This document shows, one piece after another, positions 35,688-45,203 of a DNA stretch of 64,000 nt; position 1 is the first letter of the stretch, and every line of letters begins with the position of its first letter. A program made the position numbers and the translations under genes. Under the pieces are notes generated by a model that was not told the DNA's origin, ran no database searches, and worked only from the letters and a program-made list of their open reading frames with translations. Source of the stretch: Methanobacterium sp. BRmetb2 (GTDB taxonomy: Archaea; Methanobacteriota; Methanobacteria; Methanobacteriales; Methanobacteriaceae); the NCBI GenBank assembly GCA_003491285.1, contig CP022705.1:1755501-1819500 (forward strand), in the 5' to 3' direction.

Positions 35688-37709
35688 ATTAAGTTGAATA
35701 AATGGATTTTGCTGTCTATTTTTTTCATGAGTTTACTCGTCATCAATATTTCATCTACAGACCCTGCATTTGCAACTGTCTGGACCATAAATTTTGCTGA
35801 TTCTGGAATGGCAACTAATGAACAAATACAGGATATTATTGATAATGCAGAAGCTGGAGATACATTATTATTCACAGGCACACAGTATACCCATATCCAT
35901 CTTTCAATAAATAAACCACTAAATATAATTAGTAATGTTGGGACCCAGTTGTATGCATGTCCCATGGAATTTCCAGTAGGATCGGATAATCTAACTGTTT
36001 TTTCAATTCACAATGGTGCTTCCGGAACCAACGTCACCGGATTCAAAATTAACAATAACAATGAGGGATATGGGATAAACATAAATAATACTAGTCAGAT
36101 TAACGTGAAAAATAACATCATAAGCTGTAAAAATGGAACTGGGATTAATATAATTAGTAGTGACAGCATAAATGTAAACAACAATACTCTAACTAATTCT
36201 AATTCAGGAATTAAAATATCAAATTCCAATTTAACCACTATAATAGACAACAGTATCCTCAATAATAATGAAAATGGAATACTTTTTGGAGAAGATGTCT
36301 CTAACACCTTAATACAACACAACAACATAAGTTCCAACAAACAAGTTGGTATAAACTTATTAGAGTCCTGTGATAATGTCAACATTACTGGAAACAGCAT
36401 AACATTTAACCAAAATGAGGGTAAAGGCAGCGGTGTTCACATCAATACAACCATTTCTGGCCTTAATATCACCAGTAATTTCATTTACATGAATGGGGAG
36501 ACAGGAATTCTTTATTATACAGGTGTACCTGACTTACAAGAAACTACTGCAACAGTTGACAGTAATTACATCACTGGACACACCTTCAGAGATGTCATAA
36601 GGCTGGTCTATGATGAAGAACAGCAGGATGTGGTAAGAAAAGAAGTCTGGTTAAACGAAACCTGTTTTGGGGGTATGAAACGGTTATGTCCCTCAGCCCA
36701 TATAGCTGGTGAGGCAATAATGAGCAACATCACTCAGGTAACTAGTGGAATATACAACATATCCTTTATTGATAAAGATACTCATTTAACTGCTAATGAT
36801 CTTGGTTCATTTTATGTAACATTTTTCTTGAATAAAAATGATACCAGTAAAGGCACAGCTGATGCAGGCGATATCTGGAAAGAAATTTTAGTTCAAAATG
36901 GAGTAGCAACAGTTGACTTTACCAATGCAACCTATAAAACATCTAATAACACTATATTTGTTGTGGCGCCTTATATTTCATTCAATTCAGCCTTAAAAGA
37001 TGAATTTAAAGTTAGTGATTCAGATATTCCATTCTCCAAAATCAATCTTTCAGCTTCTTCCAGTGTAAGTAAATCCAGCTTAAAAAATGGAGATACTATA
37101 ATTTACAGGGTAACAATAAAAAATAACAATATTAAAGATGCCACTGGTGTTAAAGTGAGTAATATCTTATCTTCTACTTATTTCTCCAGTTCTGCAAAAC
37201 CTCCACGGGGATCTTATTCAAGCGGGGTTTGGAATGTGGGCACTTTAAAAGCAGGAGAAACACTTAACCTGTCTGTAACTGCCAGGGCCAAAAAATCAGG
37301 AGTCACAAAGTCTCAAGCGAAAATAACTGGAACCAATACTAACACTCTCTACTCTAACAGTATACAAAGAACCATTAATAAACATATAAAATTGTCTTAC
37401 AAAAATTATGTTAACAGTAGCAAGGTTAAAAAGTATAAATATGCTTATTTAACTACTAAAATCAAAAATTCTGGAAAAGACAGATCTAACACTGTTAAAA
37501 TAAAAATCTCTTTACCAAAAAGTATGAAATTGGTTAAAGTGGGTAATTCTCATGTTTACAACAAAAAAACAAACACATGGACATTCACTATTCCTGCTGG
37601 AAAAACTTACTCCTTTACAGTTAAGGCTAAAACCACCTCCCGAGGAACCAAAAAGATACAATTCAATGTCAATGGTAAGAAATCGTATAAGTACGTCAAA
37701 GTATATTGA
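35688..37709 (+). CDS. Beta-helix surface protein 2 with DUF11-like C-terminus (putative ATT start)
   Basis: About 673 residues, paralogous to the preceding gene. Signal peptide ('WILLSIFFMSLLVINISS'), then 'TNEQIQDIIDNAEAGDTLLF', a beta-helix of Asn-rich rungs (about 60-290), 'CFGGMKRLCPSAHIAGEAIM' near 325-345, and a DUF11 plus basic tail (about 445-673) very like protein 1 ('NSGKDRSNTVKIKISLPK'). TTG 35694 is 14 bases from GGGAG (35675-35679), whereas ATT 35688 is eight bases away and in frame. Predicted to sit on the cell surface. Confidence 0.85.
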   Translation: MKLNKWILLSIFFMSLLVINISSTDPAFATVWTINFADSGMATNEQIQDIIDNAEAGDTLLFTGTQYTHIHLSINKPLNIISNVGTQLYACPMEFPVGSDNLTVFSIHNGASGTNVTGFKINNNNEGYGININNTSQINVKNNIISCKNGTGINIISSDSINVNNNTLTNSNSGIKISNSNLTTIIDNSILNNNENGILFGEDVSNTLIQHNNISSNKQVGINLLESCDNVNITGNSITFNQNEGKGSGVHINTTISGLNITSNFIYMNGETGILYYTGVPDLQETTATVDSNYITGHTFRDVIRLVYDEEQQDVVRKEVWLNETCFGGMKRLCPSAHIAGEAIMSNITQVTSGIYNISFIDKDTHLTANDLGSFYVTFFLNKNDTSKGTADAGDIWKEILVQNGVATVDFTNATYKTSNNTIFVVAPYISFNSALKDEFKVSDSDIPFSKINLSASSSVSKSSLKNGDTIIYRVTIKNNNIKDATGVKVSNILSSTYFSSSAKPPRGSYSSGVWNVGTLKAGETLNLSVTARAKKSGVTKSQAKITGTNTNTLYSNSIQRTINKHIKLSYKNYVNSSKVKKYKYAYLTTKIKNSGKDRSNTVKIKISLPKSMKLVKVGNSHVYNKKTNTWTFTIPAGKTYSFTVKAKTTSRGTKKIQFNVNGKKSYKYVKVY

Positions 37710-37725
37710 GTAGCAACCAGAAAAC

Positions 37726-37749
37726 TACCCTTTTTTTGATGGGAGGGTA
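37726..37749 (+). terminator. Terminator-like hairpin and T-rich tract
   Basis: TACCCT (37726-37731) pairs with AGGGTA (37744-37749) around a T-run and GATGGG, and is followed by a CCCTTTTT and a fourfold ATTTT repeat up to about 37790. It lies just after surface protein 2. The rest of the 290-base gap to gene 3 is AT-rich with TATA-like elements near 37880. Confidence 0.5.
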
Positions 37750-37995
37750 TTAATCCCTTTTTATTTTATTTTATTTTATTTTTTATTAAATCTTTTAATC
37801 AGTTTTGAAGCTTTAATTGTTTGTTTTACAATTTTTTTAATTTATTCACCAATTTTTACCATTTTTATTGACATGTATTTATATACAATTCGTCTATAAT
37901 TAATAATGCAAATCCATATTTTTGATGGTTATTGTTTCAAGATGAACTAAAAATAATCTTCAAAATCTATTGAAACTATCAAGGAGGTGAAAAAA

Positions 37996-39831
37996 ATAAG
38001 AAACCAATCATACATGATATTTATTTTTGGCGTAATTTGTTTAAGCATGATATTTTCAGGGCCAGTTTCTGCAGCGACGATTTATATTAATGATTCATCA
38101 TCCTATGATACCAGCATGGTTTCACTCAATGAACAGATACAAGATATTATAGATGCAAGTAGTGCAGGAGATACCATTGAATTTATTGGAAATTACTATG
38201 AAAATTTATCTCTTGTAGTTAACCATTCATTGAATATAATAAGCCAGGTAAGAACAATGATTTCAGGTTCTTCTAATCCGATTTTTCTAATAAACAGTAG
38301 TGGAAGTTTTGGAACTAATATCACCGGTTTCAATCTGGAAATGAAAAATGGGGACTCTATAATCATAAATAACACCAGCAAAATACTCATTTCCCGCAAC
38401 AATATTAGCGCGGTTAATGGGACAGGAATCAATATCACAGGATGCTCTGGTGCAAACATAAAAAACAATAAAATCAATAATTCAAAAACAGGTATATCTA
38501 TTGATGACAGCAGAAATATTATGGTGACAGGTAATTCCATCAAAAATAATGTAAATAACGGGGTTAATGTTAAAAAAACTCAAAATAGCGTTATTAATAA
38601 AAATCAAATCTCATCAAATGGTAACAACGGCGTCTCCATAACTGATAGTAAAAATATCACAATCGAAGATAATTCTATAGACAAAAATGGTAATAATGGG
38701 GTCACATTAAAAAACAGCAACAAAACTAGCATTAATGGCAACAATATTAATGAAAACCAAGGCAGTGGCATTTATTTTGATGGAAATGTGAAGGATACTC
38801 AGATAAAAAGAAACAATATAAATTACAATAAGTATTCAGGCATTGCACTTGCGAAATCTGGTGCCAATACTTACATTAACGGCAATAATATAACTGGAAA
38901 TGTTATCGGGATTAATATTAATTGTTCCAGTGATAATCTGGTTATAACCCAGAACATGATTACCAATAGTATTAAACAGGTCGATGATGATAGTGGAACA
39001 TCAGGGGTCGGGATAAATTTTGGTTCTAATTACGGGTCTTCTTCCACATTTAAGGTTAATTATAATGCCATCTACGGAAACCAGAGAAGAGAAGTTGAGA
39101 TACGTGATACCAGTGATACGGTTATTTTTGGAGCTAACTGGTATGGACATAGTTTATTGAGTGGTTGTAACTTCTGCCCTAAACTTCAAACACGATTAAT
39201 AACTGTTAAACTCATTCAATCAAAAAGTGGAGTTTACAGGGCTGTTTTTTATGATGGTAATAATGTAGCAAGTCTACTTCCATCTTTTGATGTTACTTTT
39301 AAACTTAATAATGGAAACCTCCAAAAAGTAACGGTTGTAAATGGGATAGCCACATCAACTTTCAGTAAATCTTTATACGCATCTGGCGGTAATGTTGTTT
39401 CAGTTAGAACTACCTATCAAACACAATCTCTAAATCTATCTGAAGATGATCTTAAAAGAATTTTGAATTCTGATGATTCTTCTTCTGGTTCTGGAGGTGA
39501 TGGTGCAGGTAGTGGAACCGGGTCTGGATCTGGACAGGGTTCAGGTTCAGGAACAGGAGGTACCTCTGCTTCTGGATCTTTTCAGGGCAGTGGCTCCCTT
39601 TCCATGGGAACAACAGATTTATCTGGAGATCCTGGGGGTAGTCCTGGTTCGTCCACTGATTCTGGTGGATCTTCTGGTGACGAAGAGAAACAAAAAAGTG
39701 CTCAGGAAGTTTTTCTCGATGAAACAACTAAAAATCCACAGATAAAAAGCATCATAGGCTTGATTGTAATAGTGGTCATAATATTGATTGCTTATTACAG
39801 AAAAGATCTAATAAAACTGGTCAGGAAATAA
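37996..39831 (+). CDS. Beta-helix surface protein 3 with C-terminal membrane anchor (putative ATA start)
   Basis: About 611 residues. A signal peptide ending 'GPVSAATIYIN', 'NEQIQDIIDASSAGDTIEF', and a long beta-helix of Asn-rich rungs (about 70-350, NosD-like) are followed by 'GANWYGHSLLSGCNFCPKL', a Gly/Ser-rich linker (about 495-565) and one transmembrane helix 'SIIGLIVIVVIILIAYY' with basic end. Unlike proteins 1 and 2 it lacks the DUF11 and basic tail. GTG 37987 overlaps the AAGGAGG binding site itself; ATA 37996 is eight bases beyond it and in frame. Confidence 0.85.
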   Translation: MRNQSYMIFIFGVICLSMIFSGPVSAATIYINDSSSYDTSMVSLNEQIQDIIDASSAGDTIEFIGNYYENLSLVVNHSLNIISQVRTMISGSSNPIFLINSSGSFGTNITGFNLEMKNGDSIIINNTSKILISRNNISAVNGTGINITGCSGANIKNNKINNSKTGISIDDSRNIMVTGNSIKNNVNNGVNVKKTQNSVINKNQISSNGNNGVSITDSKNITIEDNSIDKNGNNGVTLKNSNKTSINGNNINENQGSGIYFDGNVKDTQIKRNNINYNKYSGIALAKSGANTYINGNNITGNVIGININCSSDNLVITQNMITNSIKQVDDDSGTSGVGINFGSNYGSSSTFKVNYNAIYGNQRREVEIRDTSDTVIFGANWYGHSLLSGCNFCPKLQTRLITVKLIQSKSGVYRAVFYDGNNVASLLPSFDVTFKLNNGNLQKVTVVNGIATSTFSKSLYASGGNVVSVRTTYQTQSLNLSEDDLKRILNSDDSSSGSGGDGAGSGTGSGSGQGSGSGTGGTSASGSFQGSGSLSMGTTDLSGDPGGSPGSSTDSGGSSGDEEKQKSAQEVFLDETTKNPQIKSIIGLIVIVVIILIAYYRKDLIKLVRK

Positions 39832-40006
39832 TTTTTTATTTAACTTTTTTTATTTTTTAATTCCATTATCCATTTTTTATTTTTATAATTAGGCTCCTTT
39901 AGCTATAATTTTCCATGGTTTGATGGGATAAAAATATATATCCTACCATGGCGATATGTTTAAATAACCATATCGAAATAATATAAACAAATTTGGAGTT
40001 CATGAT

Positions 40007-40102
40007 ATGGAAACACTAGGAATAATTAACAATTTTCTCCATATAAAAAAACTCTTTAAAGAAAAAAAAGGCAATTTAAAATGGAATGTTGGATATGATT
40101 GA
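40007..40102 (+). CDS. Possible 31-residue leader ORF
   Basis: ATG 40007 follows GGAG by nine bases and opens a 31-codon frame (METLGIINNFLHIKKLFKEKKGN, then eight residues; only ends matter) that stops at TGA 40100-40102, inside the start of the next gene. The overlap suggests translational coupling. The peptide is basic and has no recognised family. Composition alone cannot prove it is made. Confidence 0.35.
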   Translation: METLGIINNFLHIKKLFKEKKGNLKWNVGYD

Positions 40103-40799
40103 ACTAACTTGGCAATTTTTAATAATTACAGTGATACTACTCTTCGGCATTAATATTGGTTTGGCAATAGGGTATACCAGGATATCCAGAAATGAAATTC
40201 TTTTAATAACATTATTGTACTCAATATTAACAGTTATAGTCTTAACTTTGGCTAAAATATACATTAACTTATTATATGGATTTATAAATCAATTTATACC
40301 TGAAATACTGGGCATAATAGGTGTTTTAACAATTGTAAGTGGAATTTATACTATTATTCAATGGAAAAAGAATAAAGAAGGAGATTATCCTCTACTCTCG
40401 CCTGCATTTTTATCATCAGTAATCTGTGGCATGCTGGGTATGGTATCTACATTTATATTACTATGTAAAGGCACACCATTTTCCATTGAGCTTGTACTGG
40501 TTCTGGCAGGGGCTTTATTCCTGGTAATTATGATGTTTTACTTGTTTTCAAAAGTTTTACAAAAAGCTGAAACACCATATTTAGTTGTAGTCTCAAATTA
40601 CATGATTTTAAATGGTTTTTATTTTTTTATTGCCGCCACATTCATCCCTAATATTGGCACATTATCCGATCTTCAGATGAATCCCCTGACTCTAAATTCC
40701 AGTTCATCTCTATTTTTCCTATCTATTGCAGGTTTAGGGGTATTATTATTGGGAGTTTTTTTACAAAACAGAAAATTACAGCGTCAAAATAGTTTATAA
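40086..40799 (+). CDS. DUF2162-like polytopic membrane protein (putative transporter)
   Basis: 237 residues with about seven hydrophobic segments, 'GINIGLAIGYTRISRNEIL' near residue 25 and 'SAFLSSVICGMLGMVSTFILL' near 110. From its position before an ExbB-like and a DUF2149 protein it is probably the DUF2162 protein that accompanies them in methanogens. The ATG 40086 has only a weak AAAGG upstream, so translation may depend on the short upstream frame. The family call is by context and size. Confidence 0.65.
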   Translation: MLDMIELTWQFLIITVILLFGINIGLAIGYTRISRNEILLITLLYSILTVIVLTLAKIYINLLYGFINQFIPEILGIIGVLTIVSGIYTIIQWKKNKEGDYPLLSPAFLSSVICGMLGMVSTFILLCKGTPFSIELVLVLAGALFLVIMMFYLFSKVLQKAETPYLVVVSNYMILNGFYFFIAATFIPNIGTLSDLQMNPLTLNSSSSLFFLSIAGLGVLLLGVFLQNRKLQRQNSL

Positions 40800-40915
40800 T
40801 ATTTTAACAAAAATTTAACAGAAGTTCAGAGTATATTAAAGATTATTACGAGTTCAAAATTAATGCACATGGAATGAAATTAAATAGAATAACACAATTT
40901 TAAAGGAGATTACCT

Positions 40916-41578
40916 ATGATACTTTTTGGAAGTGAAATATTAAGCAGTTTAATGCATTTAATTTCTGCGAGTTTACTTATACCCGTTATAATTGTCCTTT
41001 TAGCATTCATAATATTTGCGGTTTTGAGTTTAGGAGGATTTATAACTGAAAAATTTTCAAGAACTAAATTTGATGTGGATAAAACAGAAGAACTTATAAG
41101 GGCTATTTCCAAATCGTCCAGTCCTGAAGAAATGAGGGAAAAAGTTGAAAATAGCCAATTATTAGCCGGTGATAAAAAGGTGCTGCTAAAGATCATTTCC
41201 AATCATGATATTGGTTCCCATGCTAGAAAAGCACTGTCTACAAAATTAATTGAAGAAAAAGAACTTGAATTTGCCAATATAACTCAAAAAACCGATATAA
41301 TAATTAGATTAGGTCCAACTATGGGGTTAATGGGAACATTGATTCCATTAGGCCCAGGTTTAGCTGCTTTAGGGTCGGGGGACATAAATGCGCTGGCACA
41401 ATCATTAACCATAGCTTTTGATACGACTGTAACTGGATTAGCAGCAGGTTCAATTGGTTTTATCATATCTAAATATAGAAAAAAGTGGTATGCAGATGAT
41501 CTATCTATTTTAGAGGCAATAGTAGAAGCAACACTGGAGGCTTTAAATAAATGTCAAACAAGAAAAGAAAATTTTTAG
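40916..41578 (+). CDS. exbB: MotA/TolQ/ExbB family proton channel protein
   Basis: 220 residues with the ExbB/TolQ layout: an N-terminal membrane segment (about 14-42), a cytosolic helical region (about 43-125), and two further membrane segments with the family motif 'RLGPTMGLMGTLIPLGPGLAAL' (about 130-150) and 'AFDTTVTGLAAGSIGFIIS' (about 168-186). It would use the ion gradient to drive a partner. It overlaps the next gene by 28 bases, in the usual pair with DUF2149. Confidence 0.92.
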   Translation: MILFGSEILSSLMHLISASLLIPVIIVLLAFIIFAVLSLGGFITEKFSRTKFDVDKTEELIRAISKSSSPEEMREKVENSQLLAGDKKVLLKIISNHDIGSHARKALSTKLIEEKELEFANITQKTDIIIRLGPTMGLMGTLIPLGPGLAALGSGDINALAQSLTIAFDTTVTGLAAGSIGFIISKYRKKWYADDLSILEAIVEATLEALNKCQTRKENF

Positions 41579-41856
41579 ATGGAGATGATGAGGATCCTAG
41601 TGCAGGAATTGTTAATTTAACAGATTCCATGCTGGTTTTAGCAGTAGGGTTTTTAATATTTGCTATAATGGCATTGAATACCAATCCGGCTATAGTGGCA
41701 CAATCTTCAGGATCAACTCAAAATACAGTTTCTGTAACCACAGGTGAAGTTATCAATGATACTCCTGCTACAGAATCTGGTTCAGGTGAAGGATACCAGG
41801 AAATGGGAACTGTTTACAAAGATCCAGACACAGGAAAACTTATTATGGTTAAATAA
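41551..41856 (+). CDS. DUF2149 protein, putative ExbD-like partner
   Basis: 101 residues: a charged cytosolic N-terminus with 'DEDPSAGIVNLTDSMLVLAVGFLIFAIMAL' (ends given), i.e. a single membrane helix at about 23-42 preceded by an Asp, then an extracytoplasmic tail ending 'YKDPDTGKLIMVK'. This resembles ExbD/TolR, whose membrane Asp carries protons. It overlaps the exbB-like gene by 28 bases and has GGAGG upstream. Confidence 0.88.
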   Translation: MSNKKRKFLDGDDEDPSAGIVNLTDSMLVLAVGFLIFAIMALNTNPAIVAQSSGSTQNTVSVTTGEVINDTPATESGSGEGYQEMGTVYKDPDTGKLIMVK

Positions 41857-41983
41857 AATGTTCAACATGAAATAAATATTATTACACATGTTAAATTAAT
41901 TTTTTTCCTAAATAACTGGTTTAAATGGGTTTATCTATAAATAAGAATTTAAAATCAAATTTCAAAATAAATGAGATGGTATC

Positions 41984-42820
41984 ATGATTAAAAAAAGTGA
42001 TGATCCTCTTGAAGATCCTCTAAAAGATGTGGATTGGTCTTATTACTGGAAAAAAGATTTAAAAAGCCTTCCATCCACTACAAAAGATAAAAAATGGGAT
42101 AATATCGCTGAAAAATTCAGAGGATGGATGGAAAAAGATGACTATCCTGGAAAATTGTTAAGTAAAATAAAAACAAGTCCAGAATATTCAATTTTAGATA
42201 TTGGCTGTGGAGAAGGCACAATAAGCATACCCCTTGCAAAAAAAGTTTCTAAAGTGACCTGTGTCGATTTATCAAGCGGAATGCTTAAACTTTTAAAGGA
42301 AAGGGCTGTTAGAGAAAAATTAGATAATTTAAAGTATATAAAAACAGATTTACAGGATATTTCTGTTGATGATTTTGAAAAACATGATATTGTAGTTGCC
42401 TCCCGGTCATTAAATGGCATAGCTGATATTAAAAATATTCTAAGAGAAATTAATAAAATTGGTAAATATGTTTACATCACTTTATGGGGTCCTGAGGGTA
42501 GAAAATATGAGGAACTGGCATGTAATCTTTTGAATCGGAAGCCTCCGAAGTATCCAAGTTATATATATGTATATAACTTGCTGTATCAAATGGGCATCAC
42601 TGCCAATGTAGAAAAATTGGAATGTGAGACAATTAACACTTATTGCGACTTTGAAGAAGCTATTGACAGATACAAATGGAAAATTGGTGACTTGAATCAG
42701 GAGGAAGAGCAGATCCTGAGAAAACATCTGGAAAAAACATTGATTGTCCAGGAAGATGGAACCCTTGAAAATCCTTATGAAAAACCGGATTGGATTCTTA
42801 TCTGGTGGAAAAATGAATAG
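41984..42820 (+). CDS. Class I SAM-dependent methyltransferase
   Basis: 278 residues. N-terminal 'PLKDVDWSYYWKKDLKSLP' region, then SAM motif 'ILDIGCGEGTISIPLAKK' (about 72-89), 'VTCVDLSSGMLKLLKERA' and 'DIVVASRSLNGIADI'. The C-terminus 'ENPYEKPDWILIWWKN' is distinctive. It is in line with the ABC importer genes that follow, which suggests it may modify or be linked to the imported compound. An AT palindrome lies inside the gene at 42556-42581. Confidence 0.86.
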   Translation: MIKKSDDPLEDPLKDVDWSYYWKKDLKSLPSTTKDKKWDNIAEKFRGWMEKDDYPGKLLSKIKTSPEYSILDIGCGEGTISIPLAKKVSKVTCVDLSSGMLKLLKERAVREKLDNLKYIKTDLQDISVDDFEKHDIVVASRSLNGIADIKNILREINKIGKYVYITLWGPEGRKYEELACNLLNRKPPKYPSYIYVYNLLYQMGITANVEKLECETINTYCDFEEAIDRYKWKIGDLNQEEEQILRKHLEKTLIVQEDGTLENPYEKPDWILIWWKNE

Positions 42821-42853
42821 AAATTTGATTAACAGTACATATGAGTGATAACT

Positions 42854-43960
42854 ATGAATAAAAATTACTTTGTTTTAATTGCAGCAATTTCTTTGATAGT
42901 GATTTCTGGTTTAGGTTATTATATATCAGAAAATGGATCTCTTACCGGCAGTGGCAGTGCCAACATTACAGACATGGCCAACCGAACTTTAACGGTCCCT
43001 TCACCAGTTTTTAAGGTGTTATCCACTTCACCCCCAACCACAGTTATGATATATATGCTGGCCCCTGAGAAATTACTGGCTTTTAATTATGAAGTCACCG
43101 GTGAAGAACAGAGATTTATACCTGATGAATATAAAGGCCTTCCCTCGGTAGGTGGATGGTATGGATCACAATCAGGTAGCTATGAACAGTTTATAGCGAT
43201 GGAACCAGACCTGATATTTGAGAGTATCACTCCTTCAAATTCCACATCCCAGCACGCATCAACAATAGCCACTTTAAATGAAAGACAGCAAAAATTCGGT
43301 TCAATACCAGTGGTAGGTGTAACTGATACCAGTAACTTCACCACTTTTAATCCATCCATTGAATTTCTGGGAAAAATACTGCAATCAGAAGATAAAGCCA
43401 GTAAGTTGGTTAATTTTAATGAAAAAGTGCAAAATGAAGTTAGCAGTGTGGTATCAACTATACCTGAAAGCGAGAGGGTAACGGTTTATTATGCAGAAGG
43501 TGTTGATGGTCTTAATACGGATCCTTCCGGCTCAGTGCATGCCCAGTTAATTGATTTCTGCGGAGGAAAAAATGTAGCTGATGTGCAGATTCAAGGGAGA
43601 GTAGGCCAGACAGAAGTATCCATGGAACAGGTTCTGAAGTGGAATCCTGAGGTAATTATAACTACTGATTCAACATTCTTCAAAAGCGTCTACAATAGTC
43701 CTAACTGGAAGGAAGTAAGTGCAGTTAAAAATAAAAGGGTTTATCTTTCTCCACAATCTCCATTTAAATGGTTTGATAGACCAACAGGAGCAAATATAAT
43801 AATAGGAATTCCATGGGTCGCTAAAACCCTTTATCCAGATAAATTCCAGAATATGGACCTAAATGGTTATGTTAAGGAATTCTACTCTGAATTTTATCAT
43901 TATGATTTGAGTGATGGTCAGATAACTGAAATTCTGAAAGAATCTGGAATGCAAGTATAA
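42854..43960 (+). CDS. Iron-complex/cobalamin-type ABC transporter substrate-binding protein
   Basis: About 368 residues. An N-terminal membrane anchor ('YFVLIAAISLIVISGLGYYI') is followed by a class III periplasmic-binding fold (FepB/BtuF-like): 'FKVLSTSPPTTVMIYMLAPEKLLAFN' region, 'PSVGGWYGSQSGSYEQFIAMEPDLIF' region and 'VGQTEVSMEQVLKWNPEVIITTDS' (ends given). GTG 42845 is in frame, but ATG 42854 is better placed. The ligand is likely a metal chelate; sequence does not say which. Confidence 0.88.
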   Translation: MNKNYFVLIAAISLIVISGLGYYISENGSLTGSGSANITDMANRTLTVPSPVFKVLSTSPPTTVMIYMLAPEKLLAFNYEVTGEEQRFIPDEYKGLPSVGGWYGSQSGSYEQFIAMEPDLIFESITPSNSTSQHASTIATLNERQQKFGSIPVVGVTDTSNFTTFNPSIEFLGKILQSEDKASKLVNFNEKVQNEVSSVVSTIPESERVTVYYAEGVDGLNTDPSGSVHAQLIDFCGGKNVADVQIQGRVGQTEVSMEQVLKWNPEVIITTDSTFFKSVYNSPNWKEVSAVKNKRVYLSPQSPFKWFDRPTGANIIIGIPWVAKTLYPDKFQNMDLNGYVKEFYSEFYHYDLSDGQITEILKESGMQV

Positions 43961-44062
43961 AACATATTAAAAGGCTAAAATAATCGTTTAACAACTAATC
44001 AAAGATTTAAAATGGGTATTAATCATTAAATAAGTCAATAGATGGTTTAGGATGCAATGATC

Positions 44063-45115
44063 ATGTCAACAAGGATACAAACTTTAAAAGAGAAATTAGT
44101 TACTGATGAAAAGACTAGAAACTGGTCAGTGAGTATAATATTAATTGCACTACCAATAGTTCTGTTTTTTACTTCTTTTCTTGTAGGAAGATATCCTTTG
44201 ACTCCGGTTGAAGTTATTATAACCATATTTGCTAAGATTTTCCCAAACATACATGTTTCTCCTACAGCAGCAACTATTGTCTGGGATATACGACTGCCAC
44301 GTATTCTGGCGGCTGTTCTTGTAGGGGCAGCTTTGTCTATAGCTGGGGCTGCTTTCCAGGGTACATTTAAAAACCCACTGGTGTCTCCAGATATACTGGG
44401 TGTTTCTTCAGGGGCAGGATTTGGGGCAGCTATTGCCATACTGTTGTTGGGCATTCCATTTTTCACCCAGCTTTCGGCTTTTATATGGGGACTTATAGCA
44501 GTTACCGTAACTTACCTAATTGCCCGGTCCATCAGGGTTTCAGAAATTTTGGTGATGGTATTAAGTGGTATGGCCATTGGAGCACTTTTTACAGCTATGA
44601 TATCCTTATGTAAATATATGGCAGACCCTTATGAGAAATTACCCCAAATTGTATACTGGTTAATGGGAAGCATATCAACTGTAGATAACCATGAAGTTTT
44701 AGTAGCATCTGTTCCTATTATCATTGGAATAGCTCTACTTTTCATACTAAGATGGAAATTAAATATTCTAGCTATGGGCGATGAGGAATCAAAATCACTG
44801 GGAATAGAAACTGGGAAATTAAGATTTATAATAATTGTCTGCTGTACTCTGATTACAGCTGCAGCTGTTTCCATCAGTGGAATAATTGGATGGGTGGGGT
44901 TGGTTATACCACACATCAGCCGGATACTTGTAGGTCCGGACCATAGAAATCTTCTACCAGCTACAATATGTTTAGGAGCATCATTCCTATTGTTTATAGA
45001 CAATATCTCCAGGACAATGCTGGTTACAGAAGTTCCCCTGGGTATTTTAACTGCACTGATAGGAGCACCATTTTTCCTATACCTTCTAAGGAAAGGATAC
45101 GGGGATTGGACATGA
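44063..45115 (+). CDS. FecCD-family ABC transporter permease
   Basis: About 350 residues with about ten membrane helices. 'IRLPRILAAVLVGAALSIAGAAFQGTFKNPLVSPDILGVSSGAGFGAA' carries the FecCD signature (ends given). 'GIIGWVGLVIPHISRILVGPDHR' near 275 is the conserved coupling region. ATG 44057 is also in frame; AGGATG spacing favours 44063. It pairs with the preceding binding protein and the following ATPase. Confidence 0.93.
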   Translation: MSTRIQTLKEKLVTDEKTRNWSVSIILIALPIVLFFTSFLVGRYPLTPVEVIITIFAKIFPNIHVSPTAATIVWDIRLPRILAAVLVGAALSIAGAAFQGTFKNPLVSPDILGVSSGAGFGAAIAILLLGIPFFTQLSAFIWGLIAVTVTYLIARSIRVSEILVMVLSGMAIGALFTAMISLCKYMADPYEKLPQIVYWLMGSISTVDNHEVLVASVPIIIGIALLFILRWKLNILAMGDEESKSLGIETGKLRFIIIVCCTLITAAAVSISGIIGWVGLVIPHISRILVGPDHRNLLPATICLGASFLLFIDNISRTMLVTEVPLGILTALIGAPFFLYLLRKGYGDWT

Positions 45116-45203
45116 CACCACTTTTATCACTAAGAAATCATTATTTAAAGTGTCACATGATTAAAGGAATTTTTAAAAAATACGTAGTTAAGGAGGTGCT
45201 TAT

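Noticed and set aside
37760..37790. ATTTT pentamer repeat as a phase-variation tract
   Set aside because: It lies downstream of a stop and is more simply part of a T-rich terminator.
39452..39745. Open frames opposite and alongside the Gly/Ser-rich linker of surface protein 3
   Set aside because: They arise from the low-complexity codons of the linker in the real frame.
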